Positions 44,135-52,041 of a stretch of 53,158 nucleotides of DNA are shown piece by piece. This DNA comes from Pseudomonadota bacterium. Lineage in GTDB: Bacteria; Pseudomonadota; Alphaproteobacteria; Sphingomonadales; Sphingomonadaceae. The translations under genes and the position numbers were made by a program. Below the pieces are notes generated by a model. The model ran no database searches and was not told the origin of the DNA. It was given only the letters and a program-made list of their open reading frames with translations. The stretch covers positions 3,410 through 56,567 of the forward strand of contig JAFEEY010000021.1 of the NCBI GenBank assembly GCA_018240865.1, in the 5' to 3' direction. The stretch's first letter is position 1. Each line of letters opens with the position of its first letter.

Positions 44135-44451
44135 CGCGGAATATAGCCCGCTACCGTACCCTTCGCGACGCCGCCAAGCCCTTCACCTACGCCACCGACG
44201 AACTCCGTAACCGGATTGGGCTGCTTGCCTGGCCGTGGCCGGCTGCGATGGCCAATTTTCAGCGCGCGATCAGCCCCGCCTGCGCCGTAATTGCGTCCCG
44301 CTCCAGTGAAGGTGAACCTGCCGTTCGCCGGATCGTGCCAGGGATTGAATTTGAGTTCGACTTCGCCGGGAGCCAAGGCACGCGGCACTTTGCCGGTCCG
44401 GAGCCAATGCGAAAACGCGCTTTGCTGATTGCCGTCCGATGTATCGGTCAT
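44131..44451 (-). CDS. N-terminal part of the toxin, probably frameshifted
   Basis: 106 residues: MTDTSDGNQQSAFSHWLRTG, KFNPWHDPANGRFTFTGAGR, then a Gly-rich region ending GGVAKGTVAGYIPR. The HDPANGRFTF segment is a recurring N-terminal module of sphingomonad toxin genes, by my recollection. The frame stops at the point where the next ORF (YSAVTTNPVTT in the other frame) would naturally continue. GAGGGGGAA precedes the ATG. Confidence 0.55.
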   Translation of the reverse strand: MTDTSDGNQQSAFSHWLRTGKVPRALAPGEVELKFNPWHDPANGRFTFTGAGRNYGAGGADRALKIGHRSRPRPGKQPNPVTEFVGGVGEGLGGVAKGTVAGYIPR

Positions 44452-44550
44452 GCCGCTGTTCCCCCTCGATGCGGCAAGAACATTTGAGCAACATTTTCCT
44501 ACGAGTCAACGCAAATGCGCGCTGGCTGTCCTCGGGTGAAAGCTGAAGAT

Positions 44551-44637
44551 TGGTGCGGTCGAGAAGACTCGAACTTCCACGTCCTTTCGGACACAACGAC
44601 CTCAACGTTGCGCGTCTACCAGTTCCGCCACGACCGC
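44551..44637 (-). tRNA. tRNA-Leu (anticodon GAG)
   Basis: 87 nt with encoded CCA. The acceptor stem GCGGTCG/CGACCGC is perfect. The anticodon stem-loop is CAACG-TTGAGGT-CGTTG, giving GAG. The long variable arm (TGTCCGAAAGGACG region) and GTTCGAGTC T-loop are typical of class II tRNA-Leu. Confidence 0.95.
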
Positions 44638-44650
44638 ACTCGAAACACTC

Positions 44651-44668
44651 CGCCGGACGGGTCCGGCG
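44651..44668. repeat. Inverted repeat upstream of tRNA-Leu
   Basis: CGCCGGAC-gg-GTCCGGCG, perfect 8-bp arms, lies 13 bp upstream of the tRNA 5' end on the minus strand and downstream of the zinc-ribbon gene. No T run follows, so its role as a terminator is doubtful. Confidence 0.5.
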
Positions 44669-44719
44669 CTGGCAAGGCCGCTGCCCCTAGCAGAGCAGTT
44701 CGACCCCGGCAACAGGGGT

Positions 44720-45400
44720 TTATGACCGGCTGCCGACGAAGCTCAGCTTCAGCTCGCGCGCCCCTTTGGGCACATCCACCTCTGCCGCGTTGAACTCGGC
44801 GGCGGCGCCGGGCGCCAGCGTGCGCATCGGCGGGGTGATCACCCAGTTATAGACGACCCTGCCTTCGGAATCCTGCAGTTCCGCCTGGATGTCCGGCACG
44901 CTCTGGCGCTCCCGGGTCGGGTTCACGACGCGGCCGGTGAGCGCGAACAGTTCGTTGCCGCTCGCCAAGGTGCGCCGCTCCGGCTTGCGCGGCACTTCCA
45001 GAAGCAGCGACACCGTCGACCCGCCGCCAGCACCGAAGCCGAGCTGGCCGCGGATCTTGTCGAGCCCCACAAATTGCAGCGCCGCTGCGCCTGCCAGCAG
45101 CAACAGGCCGATGACGGCGGCAATGATTGTCCAGCGTTTTGCCGGGTTGCGGCGCGATGGGATCGGCTCGTCATAGCCGCCATAATCATAATCGTCCGCC
45201 GGTGGTGCGGGCTCCGGTTCCGGCGGCGGAGCGGCAGCTTCGGGCTCCGGCGCCTTGGCTACAATCGGGGGCTCCTGGCCCGGCGGCCATTGGTGCCAGC
45301 TATGGCCGCATTTTGCGCACCGCACCGCGCGCCCATTGATGCCGATCGCATCATCGGGGATCGTGTAGCGCGTTTTGCACGACGGGCATTCGAGGATCAT
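44720..45400 (-). CDS. Zinc-ribbon (MJ0042) membrane-anchored protein
   Basis: 226 residues. The N-terminal MJ0042 zinc ribbon has CPSC and CAKCGHSW motifs. A Pro/Glu-rich linker, one membrane helix (IIAAVIGLLLLAGAAAL) and a periplasmic domain follow (FALTGRVVNPTRERQSVPDIQAEL), as in DUF3426 proteins. The role is unknown. The ATG at 45400 is the first codon of the zinc ribbon. It is divergent from ftsE. Confidence 0.88.
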   Translation of the reverse strand: MILECPSCKTRYTIPDDAIGINGRAVRCAKCGHSWHQWPPGQEPPIVAKAPEPEAAAPPPEPEPAPPADDYDYGGYDEPIPSRRNPAKRWTIIAAVIGLLLLAGAAALQFVGLDKIRGQLGFGAGGGSTVSLLLEVPRKPERRTLASGNELFALTGRVVNPTRERQSVPDIQAELQDSEGRVVYNWVITPPMRTLAPGAAAEFNAAEVDVPKGARELKLSFVGSRS

Positions 45401-45533
45401 GTGGCGCGGGCCCCTTTGCGCCTTCTTAACCGTGCCGCGACTCGCAGCGCAAGCGCGGCTCCTGAGCAATCCCCAGTTGTGTCAAGCACGGCGGCCATGC
45501 AATTGACGCCATGAAGGGGTGAAAGCGAGGGCG

Positions 45534-46238
45534 GTGGCGAACATCGTGCAGTTCGAGAATGTGGGTCTGCGCTATGGCATGGGCGCGGAAACCCTTTCGG
45601 ACGTCACCTTCACGCTCGCCTCCGGCGCGTTCTATTTCCTCACGGGCGCTTCAGGCGCGGGCAAGACCTCACTGCTTAAGCTGCTCTACCTTGCCCAGCG
45701 GCCCAGCCGGGGGCTGATCCGGCTGTTCGGCGAGGATGTCGTCGGCATGCCGCGCGAGGGGTTGCCCGCGCTTCGGCGGCGGATCGGCGTCGTCTTCCAG
45801 GATTTCCGGCTGGTTCCCCACCTTTCCGCCTATGACAATGTCGCGCTGCCGTTGCGCGTGGACGGCGTCGACGAGACCGAGATCGAGGAGCGGGTCAGCG
45901 AGATGATTGCCTGGGTCGGCCTCTCCGGCCGGGCAAGCGCGCGGCCGGCGACGCTCTCGGGTGGCGAGCAGCAGCGCGTCGCGATCGCCCGCGCCGTCAT
46001 CGGCCGCCCGGAAATGCTGGTAGCGGATGAACCGACCGGCAACGTCGATCCGGACATGGCGAACCGGCTGCTGCACCTGTTCGACGCCTTGAACCGGCTG
46101 GGCACCACCGTCGTCGTCGCGACGCATGACTTGCATCTGGTCGCGCGCGTGCCCAACGCGAAGATCATGCGGCTGGAGCGCGGGCGGCTGGGTGACCCGA
46201 CCGGGGAGTTGCGCTATCCCCCGCGCGTTCCCGCATGA
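45534..46238 (+). CDS. ftsE: Cell division ATP-binding protein FtsE
   Basis: 234 residues, ABC ATPase. Walker A is TGASGAGKTSL, the signature TLSGGEQQRVAIARA and Walker B EMLVADEPTGNVD. With FtsX it couples the divisome to periplasmic peptidoglycan hydrolases. The GTG at 45534 gives an N-terminus like that of relatives (VANIVQFENVGLRYG); a GTG at 45519 would add five residues. It overlaps ftsX by 4 bp. Confidence 0.92.
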   Translation: MANIVQFENVGLRYGMGAETLSDVTFTLASGAFYFLTGASGAGKTSLLKLLYLAQRPSRGLIRLFGEDVVGMPREGLPALRRRIGVVFQDFRLVPHLSAYDNVALPLRVDGVDETEIEERVSEMIAWVGLSGRASARPATLSGGEQQRVAIARAVIGRPEMLVADEPTGNVDPDMANRLLHLFDALNRLGTTVVVATHDLHLVARVPNAKIMRLERGRLGDPTGELRYPPRVPA

Positions 46239-47116
46239 CGATCCCGTTCGCCCCCACGCCCGCTGACCGGCGGTTGCTGCCCGAAGGCCGCGCGGCCGGG
46301 CCGATGCCCTGGGTGATCGCGATCATGGTCTTCCTGACCGTGCTCGCCGCCGCTGCAGGTCTGGCGCTGTCATCGGCCGCCGGTGGGCTGGGCGACCAGA
46401 TCGCGGGTCGGGTCACGATCCAGATTGTCGAGGCCGACCGGGTCGCCCGCGATGCGCAGGCCGAGGCTGCGGTGCGGGCGGCCAAGGCGATGCCCGGCGT
46501 CGCGCAAGTCGCCAAGGTGAGCGATGAGGAAATCCGCCGCCTGCTCGATCCGTGGCTGGGCAGCGGCGGCCTGGAGCTCCCCGCGCCGGCACTGATCGAC
46601 GTCGATCTGGCTGACCCCAACAGTCTGTCGCGGCTGAAGGCCGTGGTGATCGCGGCGGCGCCGTCAGCCCGGGTCGACGCGCATGCGCGGTGGCTGGCTC
46701 CCTTGCGCGACCTGATCGGCACGCTGCGCTGGCTTGCCGCCGGACTGGTCGTGCTGATGGGCGTGGCGACGGCTGCCTGCGTGGTACTCGCGGCGCGGGC
46801 TGCGCTGAACACGCATCGCGAGACGATCGACGTACTTCACCTGCTGGGCGCGACGGACATGCAGATCGCCCGTCTGTTCCAGCGCCGCATCGCACTTGAC
46901 GCGCTGTTCGGCGGCGGGCTCGGCTTCGCGATGGGTGCACTGGTCCTGGCGCTGCTTTCCAGCCGGATCGGCGCGGTGGGATCGGAACTGGTCGGATCGG
47001 TGCGGCTGGCGGCCGGAAGCTGGCTGGCATTGATTGCGGTGCCGCTGGCCGGCGCTTTGGTCGCGACGGCGGCGGCGCGGCTCACCATCGAACGGGCGCT
47101 GAGGCAAATCCTGTGA
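46235..47116 (+). CDS. ftsX: Cell division protein FtsX
   Basis: 293 residues. A first helix (PMPWVIAIMVFLTVLAAAAGL) is followed by a periplasmic loop and three later helices. Typical is VLHLLGATDMQIARLFQRRI. It is the membrane half of FtsEX. It overlaps ftsE (ATGA) and the ydcF-like gene (GTGA), so the operon is coupled. Confidence 0.92.
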   Translation: MTIPFAPTPADRRLLPEGRAAGPMPWVIAIMVFLTVLAAAAGLALSSAAGGLGDQIAGRVTIQIVEADRVARDAQAEAAVRAAKAMPGVAQVAKVSDEEIRRLLDPWLGSGGLELPAPALIDVDLADPNSLSRLKAVVIAAAPSARVDAHARWLAPLRDLIGTLRWLAAGLVVLMGVATAACVVLAARAALNTHRETIDVLHLLGATDMQIARLFQRRIALDALFGGGLGFAMGALVLALLSSRIGAVGSELVGSVRLAAGSWLALIAVPLAGALVATAAARLTIERALRQIL

Positions 47117-47643
47117 TCCGCCGCCTGCTCTCCTTCATCGTCCTGATCTGGACGATCGGCTTCGTGCTGTTCGCGGGCTTTCTGCCGCGACCGGCGGGCG
47201 AGCAGAAGACCGACGGCATCATCGTGCTGACCGGCGGGCCGAACCGGATCGAGCGCGGGCTCGCCGTGCTGGAAAAAGGCGAGGCGAAGCGGATGCTCGT
47301 ATCCGGCGTCAACCTGACCGTCCGCCCGCGCGATTTCCTGATCATGTTCCATGTCTCGCCCACGCTCTTCGCGTGCTGCGTCGATCTGGGGCAGGATGCG
47401 GTGGATACGCGCTCCAATGGCGAGGAGTCGGCCGAATGGGTGAAGAAGCACGGCTATAAGAGCATTCGTCTTATCACGACCGACTGGCACATGCGCCGCG
47501 CTCGCTACGAACTGGGCCAGGCGCTGCCGAAGGACGTGACGATCCTCTCCGACGCGGTGCGGAGCGAGCCGGACCTGCGGATTCTACTCACCGAATATCA
47601 CAAATATCTGCTGCGCCGCGCCGCCGCCCTGTTCGGGATCTGA
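47113..47643 (+). CDS. YdcF family protein (DUF218)
   Basis: 176 residues with an N-terminal membrane anchor (MIRRLLSFIVLIWTIGFVLF). The DUF218 fold is seen in DGIIVLTGGPNRIERGLAVLEKG, LVSGVN and IRLITTDWHMRRARYEL. SanA/YdcF-like proteins are linked to envelope integrity. It starts with GTG overlapping ftsX by 4 bp and is followed by plsC. Confidence 0.9.
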   Translation: MIRRLLSFIVLIWTIGFVLFAGFLPRPAGEQKTDGIIVLTGGPNRIERGLAVLEKGEAKRMLVSGVNLTVRPRDFLIMFHVSPTLFACCVDLGQDAVDTRSNGEESAEWVKKHGYKSIRLITTDWHMRRARYELGQALPKDVTILSDAVRSEPDLRILLTEYHKYLLRRAAALFGI

Positions 47644-47648
47644 AGCGG

Positions 47649-48323
47649 GTGCGCGGGATGCTCTTCAAGCTGGTTTTCTATCCGGGCAGCGTCGCTTTCG
47701 TGCTGCTCGCGCCACTTTGCGCACTGTTCGGGCAAAAGCCGCTAATCGCTCATGTCTATCGCTGGGCGCATTTTCATGATTGGTGCGCAAGGGCGTTGTT
47801 GGGGGTACGCTGGCGCATCGAAGGCCCAATGCCTGCCGGCCCCTGCCTGGTCGCGATGAAGCATGAAGCGATGTACGAGACGATCCAGGCCTTGCTGTTC
47901 CTCGACCGCCCGGCGCCGGTTTTCAAGCGCGAGCTGTTGAATATACCGATCTGGGGCGGTGCCCTGCGCCGCTATGGCGGCATCGTCGTCGATCGCGGCG
48001 CAGGCGCATCGGCGCTCAGGGCCATGCTCGCCGAAGCCAGGGCGCTGATCGCGGCCGGCCGCCCGATCCTGATCTTCCCCGAAGGCACGCGCGTGCCCCA
48101 TGGCGAGCGGCCTGAACTCAAATCGGGCATCGCCGGTCTCTACCGGATGCTGAACCTTCCCGTCGTGCCGATCGCCTGCGACAGCGGCCGGTTCTTGCCG
48201 AGGCACGGCCCCAAAAAGACGGGCACCGTCACCTTCAGAGTCGGCGAGCCGATCCCGCCCGGCCTGCCGCGCGACGAAGTCGAAGCGCGTGTCCATGCCG
48301 CGATCAACGCGCTGAACGTCTAG
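47649..48323 (+). CDS. plsC: 1-acyl-sn-glycerol-3-phosphate acyltransferase
   Basis: 224 residues. The acyltransferase motifs are KHEAMYE (HX4E, the alphaproteobacterial form of HX4D), RYGGIVVDRG and FPEGTRV. It transfers an acyl chain to lysophosphatidate. An N-terminal helix anchors it. It begins with GTG 5 bp after the YdcF gene; an ATG at 47658 is possible. It converges on an HxlR gene with a 4-bp overlap. Confidence 0.93.
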   Translation: MRGMLFKLVFYPGSVAFVLLAPLCALFGQKPLIAHVYRWAHFHDWCARALLGVRWRIEGPMPAGPCLVAMKHEAMYETIQALLFLDRPAPVFKRELLNIPIWGGALRRYGGIVVDRGAGASALRAMLAEARALIAAGRPILIFPEGTRVPHGERPELKSGIAGLYRMLNLPVVPIACDSGRFLPRHGPKKTGTVTFRVGEPIPPGLPRDEVEARVHAAINALNV

Positions 48324-48694
48324 GACCCGCCCCCGTCCGGCCGTTTCCATTCGAGATGGGAGCGGCCCCAATGGCGAACCGCGTGCATCAGCGGGCGGAC
48401 CGATTGGCCGTGCTGCGAAATCTCATATTCGACATGCGACGGCGCGAGCGCATGCACATTGCGCACGATCAGCCCTTCGGCTTCCAGATTGCGCAACGTC
48501 TCGGTGAGGACTTTGTGGGAAACGTCTGGAATCAGGCGCCGCAGCTCGTTGAAGCGGCGCGTGCCGGAATCCAGAAAATAAAGGACGATCAGGCTCCATT
48601 TGCCGCCGATCGCGTTCAGCGCGGCGGTCATCGGGCACGAGGTCATCGGCGTTGGCGCTTCGTGGGCGGGCTCCGCTAAGTGCAATATCATCAT
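48320..48694 (-). CDS. HxlR family transcriptional regulator
   Basis: 124 residues, winged helix. It has SCPMTAALNAIGGKWSLIVLYFL, where the Cys is often redox- or aldehyde-sensing in this family, then RRFNELRRLIPDVSHKVLTETLRNLE. The start has two ATGs in tandem (48694, 48691). A 204-bp gap upstream (48695-48898) holds its promoter; no gene or clear structure is seen there. Confidence 0.9.
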   Translation of the reverse strand: MMILHLAEPAHEAPTPMTSCPMTAALNAIGGKWSLIVLYFLDSGTRRFNELRRLIPDVSHKVLTETLRNLEAEGLIVRNVHALAPSHVEYEISQHGQSVRPLMHAVRHWGRSHLEWKRPDGGGS

Positions 48695-48898
48695 CCTGTT
48701 TTTCCGGGTTACCGAAAAGTGCGTCCTTGCATCGCTAGCGCTTCCCCGGCCACGATCCGCCGATCCTGCGTCGCGGGAAATGATGAAAGCGGATTTCTAC
48801 GAAAGCCGGTTGTGAAAAGATGAACTGGAGGCGGTGCTGATGCCCATGCTTGAGCGAAATGACCTGACTGCCGTCGACGACGCGGAAGGAGCGATCCA

Positions 48899-49474
48899 AT
48901 GGCCGCGACCATGATCGGCAGATTTGGCGCTCTCTTCCTGCTTGCAGTCTCGCCTCTCCAGGGAGCGACGGCTGCAGCAGAATCTGTCGCGGCGCCTGTC
49001 CAGCGCGACGGACAGCATGATTTCGATTTCGAGACCGATACCTGGACGACCAATGTCCGCGTCCTGCGCAATCCCCTGACCGGGGCGGCGCCGGTCTGGG
49101 CCGAATATTCGGGAACGTCCGTTGTCAAACCCGTCATGAATGGCCGCGCCAATCTCGTCGAGCTTGCGGTCGGCGGCACGGCGGGGCGGATCGAGGGCGT
49201 ATCGTTGCGGCTTTACAATCCGCGAACGGGCCAATGGTCGCTCAACTTCGCATCGTTCCGGGACGGGCTGCTGACCGCGCCGGTCTATGGCGGTTTCGAC
49301 GGCAAGGGCAGCGGCACTTTCTACGGGCAGGACATGCTGGACGGCCGGGCAATCCTCGTCCGCTTCGTCATCACGCAGGTCTCGCCCAGGGAAGCGCGCT
49401 TCGTCCAGGCCTATTCGACCGATGGAGGCATCACATGGGAAGACAATTGGGTCGCGGTCGACACGCGGCGCTGA
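48899..49474 (+). CDS. Secreted DUF1579-like protein
   Basis: 191 residues. A signal peptide (MIGRFGALFLLAVSPLQGATA) is followed by a beta-rich domain with DGQHDFDFETDTWTTNVRVL and RFVQAYSTDGGITWEDNW. The repeated FxxxWTxxxRVL pattern resembles DUF1579, a lipocalin-like family; I am not certain. GGAAGGAGC is the ribosome binding site. Its 3' end overlaps the next gene by 40 bp. Confidence 0.75.
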   Translation: MAATMIGRFGALFLLAVSPLQGATAAAESVAAPVQRDGQHDFDFETDTWTTNVRVLRNPLTGAAPVWAEYSGTSVVKPVMNGRANLVELAVGGTAGRIEGVSLRLYNPRTGQWSLNFASFRDGLLTAPVYGGFDGKGSGTFYGQDMLDGRAILVRFVITQVSPREARFVQAYSTDGGITWEDNWVAVDTRR

Positions 49475-49911
49475 GCCTTGCCGTCGCGTCCGTGCTCGCG
49501 GCTTTCGCGCCCGATGCCGCGGCGGCGCAGTCCATGCCCGCCGATCTGGGTCGGTCGCTCGCCGCCTATCACAGCGCCACGATTCACAAGGATATCGCGG
49601 CTTTGTCGGGCCTCGTGACCGACGACTACATGCTCGTGAATTCCGATGCGAGCGTTCAGGGCAAGGACTCCTATCTCGCCGATTTCCGCGTGCCCGGCTT
49701 CGTGATCGAGCCCTATGCCGTTCAGCATCCAACCTATCGCAAGCTGGGCAATGCCGCGCTGACCGGCGGAGAAATGGACCTGAATTGGACACAGGACGGA
49801 ATCCGGCAGCACCGGCATCTGCGCTTCATCCACGTCTGGGTGCGTGAGGCCGGCCACTGGCGGATCGCCTATTCGCAGCTGACGCGCCCGCCTGAGCCGC
49901 CAGCGCGATAG
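49435..49911 (+). CDS. Secreted NTF2-like (DUF4440) protein
   Basis: 158 residues with a long signal peptide (LSLAVASVLAAFAPDAAAAQ). The NTF2 fold shows in YHSATIHKDIAALSGLVTDDYMLVN and HVWVREAGHWRIAYSQLTR. GGAGG lies 7 nt before the ATG at 49435, so the 40-bp overlap with the preceding gene is real. It resembles the protein at 42259-42711. Confidence 0.82.
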   Translation: MGRQLGRGRHAALSLAVASVLAAFAPDAAAAQSMPADLGRSLAAYHSATIHKDIAALSGLVTDDYMLVNSDASVQGKDSYLADFRVPGFVIEPYAVQHPTYRKLGNAALTGGEMDLNWTQDGIRQHRHLRFIHVWVREAGHWRIAYSQLTRPPEPPAR

Positions 49912-49923
49912 CCTCGACGAAAA

Positions 49924-49951
49924 GGCCGCCTCCCGAAGGAGGCGGCCCTGT
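49924..49951 (+). terminator. Probable terminator after the NTF2-like gene
   Basis: GGCCGCCTCC-cgaa-GGAGGCGGCC, a perfect 10-bp stem, followed by CTGTTC. The T run is weak, so termination may be partial. It lies 12 bp after the stop and faces the converging Gln/Asn-rich gene. Confidence 0.6.
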
Positions 49952-49967
49952 TCATACTGGCCGGCCG

Positions 49968-50132
49968 TCAGCGTTGCTGCGAGCGATGCGCTGTATCGGG
50001 GTCGCGATTGCTTCCCTGCTGGCGGTTGTTGTTCTGGTTCGGGCTCTGCTGCGACTGCTGCCGATTGCCGAGGCCGCCCTGGCCGCCTTGCTGTTTCTGC
50101 TGGCGATCGCGGTCGTTGTTCCGGTTCTGCAT
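49968..50132 (-). CDS. Small Gln/Asn-rich protein
   Basis: 54 residues, MQNRNNDRDRQQKQQGGQGG then NRQQSQQSPNQNNNRQQG, about two-thirds Gln, Asn, Gly and Arg. AGGAG lies 7 nt before the ATG, so translation is likely. It is probably disordered; similar low-complexity small proteins are seen in other sphingomonads. The longer frame to 50237 has no better start. Confidence 0.6.
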   Translation of the reverse strand: MQNRNNDRDRQQKQQGGQGGLGNRQQSQQSPNQNNNRQQGSNRDPDTAHRSQQR

Positions 50133-50265
50133 GTCAGTCTCCTTACTCTCGGACGTATTGCGCCTGGGGTGAAGGCGCTGATGGGGAACGCTTGCCAGCC
50201 CTGGCTGTTTCGTCAGGCGGGGCGGGCTGGCCCTCACGCGCGGCCAGCCGAAGAGATGGGGTTCG

Positions 50266-51015
50266 ATGACCTATTGTCTGGGAATGCTGCTGGAAGCGGG
50301 CCTGATCCTGATGGCCGACACGCGCACCAATGCAGGCATCGACAATTTCTCGATCTTCCGGAAGCTGCACGTGCTGGCCGACGGGCCGGACCGGCAGATC
50401 TACGCCGCGACGGCCGGCAGCCTTTCGGTCAGCCAGACCGTCATCAGCCTGCTTCAGGAAGATCAACTGGCAGCCGAAAGCGGCGAGCATAGCCACTCGC
50501 TGAACGCCGCGCCGACGATGTTCCGCGTCGCGCAATTGGTCGGCGAGGCCGTCGCCAGGGCGGGCGAGACAGTCGGCGCAGCGCTGGAGCGCGAGCATAT
50601 CGAATCGTCGATCGAATTGCTCGTGGCGGGCCGGGTCGGCGACGGCCCGATCAAATTGTTCCTGGTCTACAGCATCGGCAATTTCATTGAATGCACCACC
50701 GAAGTGCCGTTCCTGCAGATCGGCGAGACCAAATATGGCAGGCCCATATTGGACCGTGCCGTCACCTATCGCACGCCGCTGCCCGATGCGGTCAAGGTCG
50801 GCTTTCTGTCCTTCGACAGCACGATGAAATCGAACCTCGGCGTCGCCCAGCCGATCGACGTGCTGATCCTGTCAGGCGACCGCTCGCGCCCGGCAATGAT
50901 CCACCGGGTCGAGCGGGACGATCCCTGGTTCGACGACATCGCCGAGCGCTGGGCGCAGGCGCTTTACGATGCCGCCGCTGGCATCCCCAACCCGCCATGG
51001 ACGGCGACCTATTAG
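50266..51015 (+). CDS. Proteasome-type peptidase Anbu
   Basis: 249 residues, the Anbu (ancestral beta subunit) type of bacterial 20S-like peptidase. The N-terminal MTYCLGM exposes Thr2 as nucleophile after Met removal. ADTRTNAG, FSIFRKLHVL and FLVYSIGNFIECT follow, as in this family. Anbu genes usually neighbour transglutaminase-like and alpha-E genes, but none is present here. Substrates are unknown. Confidence 0.9.
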   Translation: MTYCLGMLLEAGLILMADTRTNAGIDNFSIFRKLHVLADGPDRQIYAATAGSLSVSQTVISLLQEDQLAAESGEHSHSLNAAPTMFRVAQLVGEAVARAGETVGAALEREHIESSIELLVAGRVGDGPIKLFLVYSIGNFIECTTEVPFLQIGETKYGRPILDRAVTYRTPLPDAVKVGFLSFDSTMKSNLGVAQPIDVLILSGDRSRPAMIHRVERDDPWFDDIAERWAQALYDAAAGIPNPPWTATY

Positions 51016-51017
51016 CG

Positions 51018-51926
51018 TCAGTCGTGCGCGCGGCCGAAATCGGGGCGTGAATCGTCCTGGCCCTGCTCGATGATCGAGCGGCGGATGGCGCGGGTGCGGG
51101 TGAAGAGGTCGAACAGCGCGTCGCCATCGCCCCAGCGGATCGCGCGCTGCAGCGCGGTCAGATCCTCGCTGAAGCGCTGCAGCATTTCCAACACCGCGTC
51201 CTTGTTGGCCAGGAACACATCGCGCCACATAGTCGGATTGGAGGCGGCGATGCGGGTGAAGTCGCGGAAGCCGCCAGCGGAGTATTTGATCACTTCTGAA
51301 CGGGTGACCTGCTCCAGATCGGAGGCGGTGCCGACGATCGTGTAGGCGATCAGATGTGGCAAATGGCTGGTGACGGCGAGCACCAAATCGTGATGCTCGG
51401 GCGTCATCGTTTCGACATTGGCGCCCAGGGCCTGCCAGAACGCCGCGACCCGCGCGACGGCGGCGGGGTCGCTGCCCTCGACCGGCGTCAGGATGCACCA
51501 GCGGCCATGGAACAGGGTCGCGAAGCCTGATTCCGGCCCACTATTCTCCGTGCCGGCGACTGGGTGGGCAGGCACGATCTGGTGGTTCGGCAGCGCCGCC
51601 TTCAGTGCCACCGCCACCCCGGCCTTGGACGATCCCACATCGCTGACGATCGCTTCGGCGGGCAGGTCGTTCGCGATGTCCCCGGCGATCGCACCAACCG
51701 CGCCCACGGGCACGCACAGGATGACGAAATCGGCGTCCGTCACCGCCGCGCCGGCGCTGTCGGCGATATCGTCGCACAGCTGCAGCCGGTCGGCGACCGC
51801 GCGGACGTCGGGGTCCGCGTCGTGCCCGGTCAGCCGCACCGTCGGCATGTGCGCGCGCACCGCCCGGGCGATCGACGATCCGATCAGTCCCAGCCCGATG
51901 ATCGAGACGCGCGAAAAAGGGAGCAT
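51018..51926 (-). CDS. tyrA: Prephenate/arogenate dehydrogenase
   Basis: 302 residues. The NAD-binding motif is IIGLGLIGSSIARAV at the N-terminus, with SDVGSSKAG and HPVAGTENSGPESG in the active site. It makes 4-hydroxyphenylpyruvate or tyrosine from chorismate-derived prephenate or arogenate. hisC lies just upstream on the same strand with a palindromic repeat between them. Confidence 0.93.
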   Translation of the reverse strand: MLPFSRVSIIGLGLIGSSIARAVRAHMPTVRLTGHDADPDVRAVADRLQLCDDIADSAGAAVTDADFVILCVPVGAVGAIAGDIANDLPAEAIVSDVGSSKAGVAVALKAALPNHQIVPAHPVAGTENSGPESGFATLFHGRWCILTPVEGSDPAAVARVAAFWQALGANVETMTPEHHDLVLAVTSHLPHLIAYTIVGTASDLEQVTRSEVIKYSAGGFRDFTRIAASNPTMWRDVFLANKDAVLEMLQRFSEDLTALQRAIRWGDGDALFDLFTRTRAIRRSIIEQGQDDSRPDFGRAHD

Positions 51927-51936
51927 CGTCTTTACT

Positions 51937-52024
51937 TCGTCATTCTCGCGAAAGCGGGAATCCAGAGGGCTTTCCCGCCAGCGCGGCGTTTCCGGCTGGA
52001 TTCCCGCTTTCGCGGGAATGACGA
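51937..52024. repeat. Palindromic repeat between hisC and tyrA
   Basis: 29-bp arms (51937-51965, 51996-52024, one mismatch) with TCGTCATTCTCGCGAAAGCG and a 30-nt spacer. The TCATTCCCGCGAAAGCGGGAAT type of repeat is frequent in alphaproteobacterial genomes. It sits in the 115-bp gap between the two genes, so it would form a hairpin in a joint mRNA. Confidence 0.85.
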
Positions 52025-52041
52025 GAGGTTTGGATGCGGCA

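Noticed and set aside
44470..44550. Attachment-site duplicate of the tRNA-Leu 3' end
   Set aside because: I looked for the CGAGAAGACTCGAAC sequence again around 43.0-43.2 kb and did not see it; integration is not supported.
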